From Bacteroidota bacterium (GTDB lineage: Bacteria; Bacteroidota; Bacteroidia; Chitinophagales; Chitinophagaceae): a stretch of DNA of 35,615 nucleotides. A program made the position numbers and the translations under genes. Under the pieces are notes generated by a model. It saw only the letters and a list, made by a program, of their open reading frames with translations. It made no database searches and was not told the origin of the DNA. Positions 7,229-15,226 of the stretch are shown here, one piece after another (positions within the stretch are counted from its first letter, which is position 1; every line of letters starts with the position of its first letter). Location: NCBI GenBank assembly GCA_030706735.1, contig JAUZNZ010000039.1, positions 1-35,615 of the forward strand, written 5' to 3'.

Positions 7229-8437
7229 CCATGGTGATTCCTTTATCAAAAGTGATTTTTTGTAACTCGCAACGGCGCTTGACTTATCACCCTTTGCCTT
7301 GTACATGTCACCGAGAAATTCATACGCGGAAAAACTCCCCGGATAATTTTTTAGGTTCATCACAAAAAGGTTTTTAGACCTCTCAAATTGTTTCTTCTCA
7401 TTAAAAAGAAAATAAGCCAAATTATTAACTACACCCTCCGGCGGCAACAGGGTCTTTCCATCTTCATCTGTGATACAATACTTAGCCGTAAGGTTTTCAA
7501 AGTGTGCTGTAAGAAATGACGCAAAATTGAACATGGAATCTTGATAATAACGATCCCTTATTACCAATGGATAATCCTTGAAAATAAAATGCAGCGCATC
7601 ATATGTCGCAATAAGAGGGATCGAACCATGGCTGTCCTCGTCGTAGTATTTAAAGCCCGCTTCCAAATTGTTTTGATTAGCCGCCATGTAGTGAGCCAGT
7701 CTAAGTATAGAACGGGAATGCAAAGTGCCCGTCGTGGAATCCTTCTGAAGTGTCGTTGTATCCATCTCGCCTGGCTGCGTATGTGCCATAGCTAAGAATA
7801 AGGATACCCCCCGAAAAGACCTTGCCTTCAAGGCCCCTTCAGTCTCCTGCAATAAAGCCCGGTTATCCCACCACATACTGGGGTCGATGGCAACATATCC
7901 CCGGAAAAGATTTGTATGATGCAGCAGTGCATCTATTACCATCAAACCCCCGATTGAATGGCCCACCAACATTCGATACCGGGTCGTCGGATATATGGAA
8001 TCAGTATGCGGGATCAATTCTTTTTCCATAAACGCCATAAAAGCTTCCCCACCACCGGAAATACTCCCTGTCGCGCTATCGACCCATAACCCCCTGGCCA
8101 CATGTGTTGGGGTAAGGTCCCTCATGCGGTTCGTGTTAACGATGCCAACAACGATCATCTCCGGCCAGAAATTATTGCCATGCACTGAGCTCAAATAGCT
8201 GATCGTTGATACCACATTGCCAAAATTGGATTCAGCATCGAATAAATAACAAACGGGATATTTTTTTTTCGGATCGTTCCTAGCTGATTCAGGCACGTGG
8301 ATCCAGATCGTTCTTTTCTCATGCAACATTTTGGAATCGATACTGTCAATATGTCCCAGTAAGAGAGGATTGCCAGGTTGAGCTTTAATCCAATTGACAC
8401 AAACTGATAAAACGATGGATAATAACAATATTCGCAT
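7184..8437 (-). CDS. Secreted alpha/beta-hydrolase (esterase D / IroE-like) with C-terminal TPR
   Basis: The 417-residue product starts with a signal peptide (residues 1-19, cleavage near KAQ). Residues about 25-290 form a putative-esterase (PF00756) domain: the nucleophile elbow GHSIGG places Ser161 as nucleophile, and DEDSHGSIP places His270 as the catalytic base. The C-terminal segment 335-400 has a TPR-like pattern (AYEFLGDMYKAKGDKSSAVASYKKSL). The family hydrolyses ester bonds in siderophores, acyl esters or sugar esters; the substrate here is unknown. Its 3' end adjoins the broken IS3 element, but the coding sequence looks complete. It is transcribed alone. Confidence 0.8.
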   Translation of the reverse strand: MRILLLSIVLSVCVNWIKAQPGNPLLLGHIDSIDSKMLHEKRTIWIHVPESARNDPKKKYPVCYLFDAESNFGNVVSTISYLSSVHGNNFWPEMIVVGIVNTNRMRDLTPTHVARGLWVDSATGSISGGGEAFMAFMEKELIPHTDSIYPTTRYRMLVGHSIGGLMVIDALLHHTNLFRGYVAIDPSMWWDNRALLQETEGALKARSFRGVSLFLAMAHTQPGEMDTTTLQKDSTTGTLHSRSILRLAHYMAANQNNLEAGFKYYDEDSHGSIPLIATYDALHFIFKDYPLVIRDRYYQDSMFNFASFLTAHFENLTAKYCITDEDGKTLLPPEGVVNNLAYFLFNEKKQFERSKNLFVMNLKNYPGSFSAYEFLGDMYKAKGDKSSAVASYKKSLLIKESPWLRKKLESLEQTVTK

Positions 8438-8606
8438 CCTTGAAATTTACTGTAATAATGACACGCATATTTCCCAAATGTTGCAAAGGGTCTATTTTCA
8501 AACAAAAATCGGCGCCTTTAAAAGCAATCGGGAAAATGCTTTCCCATAAGAGCTTGCGAACGACAGAAAGAAATGTCCGTCCTAACAAGACGAACATAAG
8601 CCATAG

Positions 8607-8632
8607 TGAAAGCTTCCCTGGAATTTGTAGCG
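8607..8632 (+). repeat. Left terminal inverted repeat of the IS3-family element
   Basis: Begins TGAAAGCTTCCCTGG and ends TTTGTAGCG. Compared with the reverse complement of the right end (TGAACGCTTCCCTCA, then CTTGTAGCG) it matches at most positions, with one single-base insertion between the two conserved blocks. Confidence 0.75.
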
Positions 8633-8668
8633 ATCTAAATTAGAAAAAATCGCTAAAATTGGGATGCA

Positions 8669-8935
8669 ATGAAAAAGACAAAATTCACCGAGAGCCAAAT
8701 TATTGGCATTTTAAAGGAACAGGAAGCCGGCAAGAAGGTCGCCGAGATTTGCCGGGCTCATGGGATCAGCCAGCCGACCTTTTATGGATGGAAGAGCAAG
8801 TATTCAGGCTTGGAGGTCAATCAGGTCAAGCGAATGAAGGAGTTGGAGTCAGAGCTAAGCCAATACAAAAAGATCGTGGCGGAACAGACCCTGCATATCA
8901 CGATACTGAAAGACGTAATTGAAAAAAAGCTATAG
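8669..8935 (+). CDS. IS3-family transposase OrfA
   Basis: An 88-residue DNA-binding protein with a helix-turn-helix at about residues 8-42 (IIGILKEQEAGKKVAEICRA, then HGISQPTFYGWKSKYSG) and a leucine-zipper-like coiled coil at about 52-86. Such OrfA proteins recognise the terminal inverted repeats. It overlaps orfB by 17 bases around an A7 run at 8922-8928. The gene is intact. Confidence 0.85.
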   Translation: MKKTKFTESQIIGILKEQEAGKKVAEICRAHGISQPTFYGWKSKYSGLEVNQVKRMKELESELSQYKKIVAEQTLHITILKDVIEKKL

Positions 8936-9716
8936 GGCCATCCGGGAGGCTTTTTCCCAATTGGCCGTCCGGCACAATCGCTGGGGCTTCTGGATGATGT
9001 TCCGACGACTTAGAAATCTTAATTATACCGACAATCACAAGCGCATGTACCGGATTTACACCGCGATGAAGCTAAACCTGAGACGTAAGCATAAAAAGCG
9101 GCTTCCGGCAAGGATTCTGGAGCCTTTAGCTCACCCCATTGCTCCCAATCTGACGTGGTCGATGGACTTCATGCATGATGGTCTGATCGGCGGTAAGCCG
9201 TTCCGGTCATTCAATATCATCGATGATTTTAACCGGGAATCCCTGGTTATTACCCTCGATACCAGTCTCACCAGCCAGCGCGTCATCCGCGAGCTGAACA
9301 GGCTGATCGAGTGGAGAGGGAAACCGGCGAAACTAAGGGTAGACAATGGCCCTGAGTTTGTGTCTGCAGCAATGGAGCAGTGGGCAGAAGAAAATCAAAT
9401 CCACCTGAAGTTTATCCAAAAGGGAAAGCCTCACCAGAATGGCTATATCGAACGATTCAATCGAACCTACCGGGAAGAGATCCTGGGCAACTATGCCTTT
9501 GAAAGCCTGGCTCAGGCCAGAATGATGACGCAGGCCTGGATCTGGGTCTACAACAACGAGAGGCCTCACAGCTCTTTGGGATATATGACCCCACGGGGGT
9601 TCCTGTTGAAATATGGTAAATGCCCTAACGCACAAGACCCCACCTTCGCATTTCCCACATTCCAACAGGACGAAGAAAACAACTGGGAAACTATGTTCTT
9701 AACCGCTACAAGCTGA
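8919..9716 (+). CDS. IS3-family transposase OrfB (DDE integrase)
   Basis: The 265-residue product contains the full rve integrase core: first Asp in WSMDFMHD, second Asp in RVDNGPEF, and Glu in NGYIERFNR, with the characteristic YNNERPHSSLGYMTP motif near the C terminus. It begins in the +1 frame relative to orfA at a TTG in the A-rich overlap, so it is made either by translational coupling or by frameshifting on the A7 run. The gene appears functional and ends 12 bases before the IS terminus. Confidence 0.88.
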   Translation: MKKSYRAIREAFSQLAVRHNRWGFWMMFRRLRNLNYTDNHKRMYRIYTAMKLNLRRKHKKRLPARILEPLAHPIAPNLTWSMDFMHDGLIGGKPFRSFNIIDDFNRESLVITLDTSLTSQRVIRELNRLIEWRGKPAKLRVDNGPEFVSAAMEQWAEENQIHLKFIQKGKPHQNGYIERFNRTYREEILGNYAFESLAQARMMTQAWIWVYNNERPHSSLGYMTPRGFLLKYGKCPNAQDPTFAFPTFQQDEENNWETMFLTATS

Positions 9717-9728
9717 GGGAAGCGTTCA
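9704..9728 (-). repeat. Right terminal inverted repeat of the IS3-family element
   Basis: Reads CGCTACAAG...GAGGGAAGCGTTCA and is the imperfect complement of 8607-8632. It ends in CA at 9727-9728. Confidence 0.75.
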
Positions 9729-9866
9729 TATCCATTTGAGCATGGGGTGGCAAGGGTGGCGCTGGACTGCAAAACGCGATCGGACGGGGAGCATTCCACA
9801 TGGGATAGCGATGAGTGGTTTTATATCAATAAAGCCGGGCAGCGGGTGAATTCTTCAAAGAAGTGA
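9729..9866 (+). pseudogene. C-terminal remnant of a WG-repeat protein cut by the insertion sequence
   Basis: From the first base after the IS, a frame of 45 codons plus TGA is open. It reads YPFEHGVARVAL near the start and WFYINKAGQRV near the end, which fits the WG/beta-repeat pattern (PF-x-GLARV ... WGYIDKxGxxV). The N-terminal part is not present to the left of the IS, so it was lost. WG-repeat proteins are often surface or effector-associated in Bacteroidota; this fragment is non-functional. Confidence 0.55.
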
Positions 9867-9992
9867 TGAATACTATTTGACGTTTTTGTTTGCAAGATGT
9901 CGCCGTGAACTAGGCAACTAGGACGTCTTGGAAATAACTGCCAGTTGGGCACAAAGCCTGTTTGCAACCCTCAAGCCTTCCCGAAGCCAAAC

Positions 9993-10026
9993 AAAAAAGC
10001 CGCCCTGGATTTCGCCAGGACGGCTT
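9993..10026 (-). terminator. Rho-independent terminator of tRNA-Lys
   Basis: Read on the minus strand, GCCGTCCTGG pairs with CCAGGGCGGC (one G-T pair) around a 7-base loop and is followed directly by six T residues. It begins 3 bases beyond the 3' end of the tRNA-Lys gene. Confidence 0.85.
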
Positions 10027-10028
10027 CG

Positions 10029-10101
10029 TGATCCCGCTGGGACTCGAACCCAGGACCCATACATTAAAAGTGTATTGCTCTACCAACTGAGCTACGGAAT
10101 C
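10029..10101 (-). tRNA. tRNA-Lys (anticodon TTT)
   Basis: Read on the minus strand, the 73-base gene folds as a cloverleaf: acceptor GATTCCG/CGGGATC with one G-T pair, D arm GCTCAGTTGGTAGAGC, anticodon loop CTTTTAA with anticodon TTT, and T arm with GGTTCGAGTCC. The discriminator is A and CCA is not encoded. Its 3' end faces the accessory region, the orientation seen when integrases use the 3' end of a tRNA gene as attachment site. Confidence 0.95.
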
Positions 10102-10140
10102 GGCCGGTCTGGCCGCGCAACGCGCGCGGGCCGAAGGAGC

Positions 10141-10169
10141 CAAAGGTATCCCATTTTTGGGAGTGCAAA
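10141..10169 (-). promoter_or_regulatory. Promoter of tRNA-Lys
   Basis: On the minus strand TACCTTTG (10148-10141) is a full match to the Bacteroidetes -7 element TAnnTTTG, preceded by TTTG (10169-10166) at a spacing of 17, slightly shorter than the usual 19-21. The spacer holds a perfect 5-base-arm palindrome CCCAA/TTGGG-like block. The tRNA starts about 40 bases downstream. Confidence 0.55.
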
Positions 10170-10209
10170 AATAAGTGAATGCAAGCAGGTCACAAATTTT
10201 TTCTGCCTT

Positions 10210-10240
10210 TTTGCAGCCGTCCTGTTTCTCATTAACTTAC
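10210..10240 (+). promoter_or_regulatory. Possible promoter of the SDR / DUF62 operon
   Basis: TTTG at 10210-10213 and TAACTTAC at 10233-10240 are separated by 19 bases, the normal spacing for the major Bacteroidota sigma factor. The -7 box matches only partly (TA and TT present, terminal TG absent). Confidence 0.35.
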
Positions 10241-10258
10241 AGCCATAACCTATAGAAG

Positions 10259-11065
10259 ATGTCATTTTTCGAGAATAAAGTGGTCGTCATCACCGGAGGC
10301 AGCGACGGAATCGGCAAGGCACTGATCGCAAAGCTCATCCCCCTCGGCGCTAAGGTGGCGACCTGCGGACGCAGCCACGATAAGATCTATACCCTCCAGA
10401 TGCAGTATTCCAACGTCCTGCTGCACGCCGTCGCCTGCGACGTCAGCAACGAACAGGAATGCCAACGCTTCATCGAATCGACGATCGAGACCTACGGCGG
10501 GATCGATATCCTCATCAACAATGCCGGCATCAGCATGCGCAGCCTGTTCAAGGACGTGGAACTGAGCGTCATGCGCCGGATCATGGACATCAATTTCTTC
10601 GGATCCATCTACTGCACGCGCTATGCCCTCCCCTCCATCCTGGAACGCAAGGGAAGCATCGTGGGCGTGTCGTCGATCGCCGGATACCGCGGCCTGCCCG
10701 GCCGCAGCGGCTATTCCGCGTCCAAGTTCGCCCTCCAGGGCTGGCTGGAGTCCCTGCGCACCGAACTGCTGCAAACCGGCGTCCAGGTGATGTGGGTGTC
10801 CCCCGGCTTCACCGCCTCCAATATCCGCAACGCCGCCCTGACGGCCAGCGGCAAACCCCAGGGACAGAGCCCGCTGGAGGAACATAGCCTGATGACGGCC
10901 GAGGAATGCGCGGAGCATATCCTCCGGGCCATCGAAAAACGCCGGCGCAGCACGGTACTGACCTTCGGCGGAAAGGCCCAGGTCTTCATCGCCCGCTTCC
11001 TACCACGCCTGGCCGACCGGATGACCCACCGCTATTTCTTCAAGCAAGGAGAACTTGTCAAATAA
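10259..11065 (+). CDS. SDR-family NAD(P)-dependent oxidoreductase
   Basis: This is a classical short-chain dehydrogenase/reductase of 268 residues that oxidises or reduces an alcohol/ketone using NAD(P)H. The Rossmann nucleotide-binding motif TGGSDGIG lies at 12-19, NNAG at 87-90, the catalytic Ser in VSSIAG near 140, and YSASK with Tyr152 and Lys156. The C-terminal 40 residues are basic and partly hydrophobic, as in the 3-ketodihydrosphingosine reductase-like or DltE-like subgroup; the substrate cannot be told. Its TAA shares a base with the ATG of the DUF62 gene, so the two are translationally coupled. Confidence 0.85.
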   Translation: MSFFENKVVVITGGSDGIGKALIAKLIPLGAKVATCGRSHDKIYTLQMQYSNVLLHAVACDVSNEQECQRFIESTIETYGGIDILINNAGISMRSLFKDVELSVMRRIMDINFFGSIYCTRYALPSILERKGSIVGVSSIAGYRGLPGRSGYSASKFALQGWLESLRTELLQTGVQVMWVSPGFTASNIRNAALTASGKPQGQSPLEEHSLMTAEECAEHILRAIEKRRRSTVLTFGGKAQVFIARFLPRLADRMTHRYFFKQGELVK

Positions 11066-11886
11066 TGGCGATCATCACCCTCACCTCCGACATCGGCGAG
11101 CAGGATTATCTCGTTGGCGCAGTCAAGGGGCAACTTATTCAGATCGACCCGGAGTTCCGGCTTCTCGACGTAACGCATGGCATCCCCCCCTTTAATTATC
11201 CACAAGCCGCCTACGTATGCCGGAACGCGCTAAAAAGCTTCCCGCCCCAGACCTATCATATCATCCTCGTCAATCTCTTCGAAAGACGCCCGGAACAACT
11301 GCTCCTGGCCTACCATAACGGCCAATACCTCCTCTGCGCCGACAACGGCCTGCTGTCCATGATCCTGGAAGGAAGGCCCGAAATGCTGATCGGCCTCCCG
11401 CTGGACAAGACGTCGATCCGGAACACCCTGTACTGCACCCGCGTCATGGGGCAGGCCATCCAGGCGATCTGCGCCGGAACCAGCCTGACGGAACTCGGCG
11501 TGCCCGACCCGCCCTTTATCGAAAAGAACCACCTGCGCGCCCTGACCGGCGACAACTGGATGGAGGGCCAGATCATCTTCATCGACAATTTCGAGAACGT
11601 GATCGTCAATATCACCCGCGACGAGTTCGAGGAACAACGCAAGGGCCGGAGCTTCCGCATCGTCTTCAAACGCGATGAAACGATCGACCGGATCAGCGAG
11701 AGCTATGCGGACGTCGCCGAAGGGGAAAAGCTGGCGCTGTTCAACTCCGCAGGGTACCTGGAGATCGCCATCCAAAAAGGCAATGCGGCGGGGCTCTTCG
11801 GGCTCCAGGGGTTCAGCGAACAGGCGCAGAATCAGTATTTGCAGAGCAGGTTGTTTTATCAGACCATTAAGGTGTTTTTTGAGTAG
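11065..11886 (+). CDS. SAM hydroxide adenosyltransferase / SAM hydrolase family (DUF62)
   Basis: The 273-residue protein belongs to the DUF62 family (related to fluorinase and chlorinase), whose ordinary members split S-adenosylmethionine into adenosine and methionine with water. Family landmarks are the N-terminal TLTSDIGEQDYLVGAVKG (substrate-binding Asp), VTHGIPPFN, ADNGLLS in the middle, and IDNFENVIVNI in the C-terminal barrel, where the usual Gly is Glu. The start was set at the ATG at 11065, which overlaps the SDR stop by one base; the frame opens further upstream inside the SDR gene but without homology. The physiological role in Bacteroidota is unclear. Confidence 0.85.
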   Translation: MAIITLTSDIGEQDYLVGAVKGQLIQIDPEFRLLDVTHGIPPFNYPQAAYVCRNALKSFPPQTYHIILVNLFERRPEQLLLAYHNGQYLLCADNGLLSMILEGRPEMLIGLPLDKTSIRNTLYCTRVMGQAIQAICAGTSLTELGVPDPPFIEKNHLRALTGDNWMEGQIIFIDNFENVIVNITRDEFEEQRKGRSFRIVFKRDETIDRISESYADVAEGEKLALFNSAGYLEIAIQKGNAAGLFGLQGFSEQAQNQYLQSRLFYQTIKVFFE

Positions 11887-11994
11887 GCGCGGGCGGTGAC
11901 GCCGGGCCCCGCGCCGTGGGGTTAATTAGTGGTTAATCCTTCATAAATTCAGGAAAAATCGCGTCCTTTGCTCTTCCTTTAAAATCAAGGCAAT

Positions 11995-14900
11995 ATGAAG
12001 TTTACCCGAGTGAACAACATGGTGGGTTGGATCGTGGGTGTGATCGCTTGTACCGTTTATGTGATGACCATGGAAGCTTCAGGCAGCTTCTGGGATTGCG
12101 GCGAGTTCGTCTCGAGCGCATATAAGGTGCAGATCCCTCACCCTCCGGGCGCCCCGTTGTTCGTATTGATGGGACGATTCTTCATCATCCTTTTCGGGGA
12201 TAGCCCCCATACCGCGGCCCGCGCCGTCAACTTCATGAGCGCCATCGCCTCCGGCCTCTCCATCCTGTTCCTGTTCTGGACGATCACCCATTTCGCGCGG
12301 AAGATCGTACAGGCGGGTTCCAGCCCCAAGGCTGCCGGGAAGGCCTCGATGCCTACCCCGTTGGACGCCCTGACCAACGACCAGATCTTTACCATCATGA
12401 GCGCCGGCGTGATCGGCGCCCTGGCCTATTGCTTCTGCGACTCGTTCTGGTACAGCGCGGTCGAGGGGGAAGTGTACGCCAGCTCGGCCTTCTTCACCGC
12501 CCTGGTCTTCTGGGCCATCCTCAAGTGGGAGCACCAGGCCGACCAGCCAGGCTCGGATAAATGGATCATCTTCATCTTCTATACGATGGGCCTGTCCATC
12601 GGCGTCCACCTGCTGAACTTATTGACCATTCCGGCCATCGTGATGGTCTATTATTTCAAGCGGTACAAGCCGACCTTCTGGGGAACGATACTGGCCTTCG
12701 GGATCGGCTGCGTCATCACCGGGTTCGTGCAGAAGTTCGTGATCCAATACAGCATCAAGGGAGCCGCCTGGTTCGATATCTTCTTCGTCAACAGCCTTGG
12801 AACGCCGTTCTTCGTCGGCTTCGGCGCCTTTTTCGTGCTCCTGGCCGCCCTGCTGTTCATCGGCATACGCTGGTCCACGCGCAAGGGCTATTATTATGTC
12901 AAGTTGGCCCTCTGGTGCAGCTCCTTTATGCTGCTGGGCTATTCCACCTATTTCACCACGATGATCCGGTCGAATGCCGACCCGGCCGTGGACATGTACA
13001 ATGTCGACAATCCCGTGAGCCTGGTGGGCTATCTGAGCCGCGACCAGTACGGCGACTGGCCGATCTTATACGGACCCGACTTCCAGGATCGCGCGCCGCG
13101 CGGAACGTCCGGGAATCTCTACGTCAAGGGCAAAGAGAAGTACGAGGTCGCCGGCAAGCTGTATTACGACAAGTGGGACAGCACGGAATCCTCCCATTTC
13201 TTCCCAAGGATGTGGGACGGCAATAACGATCGCGGGCAGATCGACTGCTACCGGAGCTTTGCCCACCTGGCCGAGGGGGATAACCCGACGATGGCCGACA
13301 ATATCAAGTATTACATGAGCTACCAGAACGGCTGGATGTTCCTCCGGTATTTCATGTGGAGCTATGCGGGCAAACAAAACGACCTGCAGGGATTCGGGAA
13401 TGCGCGCGACGGGAATTGCGTCACCGGCATTTCGTTCATCGACAATTATTTCCTGGGCGACCAGAGCAAACTACCCGATACGATCCACAAGAACAATAAG
13501 TCCTATAACAAGCTGTTCATGCTGCCCCTGATCCTGGGGCTGATCGGGCTGTTCTTCCAGCTGTCCCGAAGCAAGGGCGATTTCATCGTCACAGGCTTGC
13601 TATTCTTCTTTACGGGTTTCGCCATCGTCATCTACCTAAACCAGGCGGGCTACCAGCCGCGCGAACGGGACTATGCCTATGCGGGGGCCGAATACGCTTT
13701 TGCGATCTGGATCGGACTGGGTTATATCTGGGTTGCCGAGCAGTTCACCGCCTTCCTAAAAAGAGGCGTTACGGGCAACTATGCCGCGGCCGCACTCTGC
13801 CTATTAGTCGTCCCGATCAATATGGCCGCGCAGGAATGGGATGACCATGACCGGAGCCATAAGACCCTGGCGCGGGATATCGGCAAGGATTATTTAGAAA
13901 GCTGCCCGCAAAACGCCATCCTCTTCTCCTTCGGCGACAACGACACCTATCCGCTCTGGTATGCACAGGAGGTGGAAGGCATCCGCCCGGACGTACGCGT
14001 CATGAACTATAGCCTGTTCGGGACGGACTGGTATATCAACAATCTACGCTACAAGGTCAACCAAAGCGCGCCGACCGACGTCATCTTTACGCCGGAACAA
14101 ATCCAGGGGAATGTGCGCGACGCCGTGTTGCTCAATGAGCTGCCGGGCTTCGATCAAAACAAATACCATGATCTGTATACGATGCTGAAGAAGGTGACGG
14201 CCAGCGACGATCCCAACTTTACGCGGCTGTCCGAGGAGGGGGATACGCTCAATTTCTTCCCCGTGCATAAGGCCAGCATACCCGTCGACAGCGCCCTGGT
14301 TCACAGCAATGGAACGGTAAACCCCGGGGACAGCGTGGTCAGCGAATTGCACCTGGATATCGCCAAGGACAAGAATTACCTGCTTAAGAACGAGCTGGGC
14401 GTGCTGGCGGTGATCGCGGGTAATAAGTGGAAACGCCCCATTTGTTTCAACTCGACCTATGAGATCGAGAGCCTGGGGCTGGGTAAGTATATCCGGCAGA
14501 ACGGGTTGGTGGGCCGGTTGGTGCCGGTGGAAAACAAGAATAACGCGTATGGCAGCTACGATAATGACGCGTCCTATAAAGTGATCATGAACCAATTCGG
14601 ATATGGCAATGCCGACAAACCGGGCGTCTATTACGATGAGGAGAACCGCCGTCACCTGAATACCTTACGCGCCACCCATGCACAGCTGGCCCTGAGCCTG
14701 ATCGATGCGGGCAAGAAGGACTCCGCGCGCAAAATCCTGGAGCATTTCGACCAGCACGTGCTGGAGTCGAACTTCCCGTATGGGATGACGTCGAACCGTA
14801 GCAACCAGCATAACCGGATATCGATGTCCTTTCTCCTGGCGTGTTACCAGGCCGGCGATATGAACCTGGCCAAGAAGGTCGCGGCGTCCATCAAAAAGGA

Positions 14901-15129
14901 TCTGCAACAACAAATGCGGTACTATAATGCCCTGGGGGAAAACATGCCGGACGAACAACTGGCGATCAACGCCCAGATGGTGCGGCAGCAAAAGGCCGGG
15001 AACCTGTCGGACAAGCAGATGCCCTTCGTCGACGATATCCTGTCCACGTACCAGATGCTGATGAACCTGGCACAATGGGATAAGGAATTCAACGCGCCGC
15101 CGAAGACAGGAACTGACAAACCCCTGTAA
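11995..15129 (+). CDS. DUF2723 membrane protein, GT-C type glycosyltransferase (TMEM260-like)
   Basis: This is a 1044-residue inner membrane protein. The N-terminal 620 residues hold about a dozen hydrophobic segments; the first loop has SFWDCGEF followed by IPHPPGAPLF, the signature of DUF2723 and the place where GT-C enzymes carry their catalytic acid. Human TMEM260, of the same family, is a protein O-mannosyltransferase, so transfer of a sugar from a lipid donor to exported proteins is a reasonable inference. The C-terminal 400 residues are soluble, with a helical, TPR-like end (residues about 900-1030). The gene stands alone between the DUF62 gene and a VWA gene. Length is normal for Bacteroidota homologues. 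Confidence 0.85.
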   Translation: MKFTRVNNMVGWIVGVIACTVYVMTMEASGSFWDCGEFVSSAYKVQIPHPPGAPLFVLMGRFFIILFGDSPHTAARAVNFMSAIASGLSILFLFWTITHFARKIVQAGSSPKAAGKASMPTPLDALTNDQIFTIMSAGVIGALAYCFCDSFWYSAVEGEVYASSAFFTALVFWAILKWEHQADQPGSDKWIIFIFYTMGLSIGVHLLNLLTIPAIVMVYYFKRYKPTFWGTILAFGIGCVITGFVQKFVIQYSIKGAAWFDIFFVNSLGTPFFVGFGAFFVLLAALLFIGIRWSTRKGYYYVKLALWCSSFMLLGYSTYFTTMIRSNADPAVDMYNVDNPVSLVGYLSRDQYGDWPILYGPDFQDRAPRGTSGNLYVKGKEKYEVAGKLYYDKWDSTESSHFFPRMWDGNNDRGQIDCYRSFAHLAEGDNPTMADNIKYYMSYQNGWMFLRYFMWSYAGKQNDLQGFGNARDGNCVTGISFIDNYFLGDQSKLPDTIHKNNKSYNKLFMLPLILGLIGLFFQLSRSKGDFIVTGLLFFFTGFAIVIYLNQAGYQPRERDYAYAGAEYAFAIWIGLGYIWVAEQFTAFLKRGVTGNYAAAALCLLVVPINMAAQEWDDHDRSHKTLARDIGKDYLESCPQNAILFSFGDNDTYPLWYAQEVEGIRPDVRVMNYSLFGTDWYINNLRYKVNQSAPTDVIFTPEQIQGNVRDAVLLNELPGFDQNKYHDLYTMLKKVTASDDPNFTRLSEEGDTLNFFPVHKASIPVDSALVHSNGTVNPGDSVVSELHLDIAKDKNYLLKNELGVLAVIAGNKWKRPICFNSTYEIESLGLGKYIRQNGLVGRLVPVENKNNAYGSYDNDASYKVIMNQFGYGNADKPGVYYDEENRRHLNTLRATHAQLALSLIDAGKKDSARKILEHFDQHVLESNFPYGMTSNRSNQHNRISMSFLLACYQAGDMNLAKKVAASIKKDLQQQMRYYNALGENMPDEQLAINAQMVRQQKAGNLSDKQMPFVDDILSTYQMLMNLAQWDKEFNAPPKTGTDKPL

Positions 15130-15226
15130 GTCAACCATTCTGCTCTTAAGAGCTAAATCCTGAAGGGATATTGCCCTCAATTTTCCCATGGCTGAAAGGG
15201 CAAAAAAATATGTGTAACTTGAAACT

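Larger units (their letters stand above)
8607..9728 (+). mobile_element. Complete IS3-family insertion sequence (1122 bp)
   Basis: The ends are 5'-TG and CA-3', as in IS3 elements, with imperfect terminal inverted repeats of about 25 bases (8607-8632 and 9704-9728) sharing GCTTCCCT and TTGTAGCG blocks. It encodes orfA and orfB with all catalytic residues. No 3- or 4-base target duplication is visible (flanks ATAG and TATC), which points to a deletion on one side. The flanking WG-repeat remnant in frame from 9729 supports that. Confidence 0.8.

Noticed and set aside
12079-12609. Long minus-strand frame opposite the DUF2723 gene, and similar ones at 14044-14655, 15290-16144 and 16542-17093
   Set aside because: These are mirror frames of high-GC codons; the plus-strand proteins have clear domains throughout.
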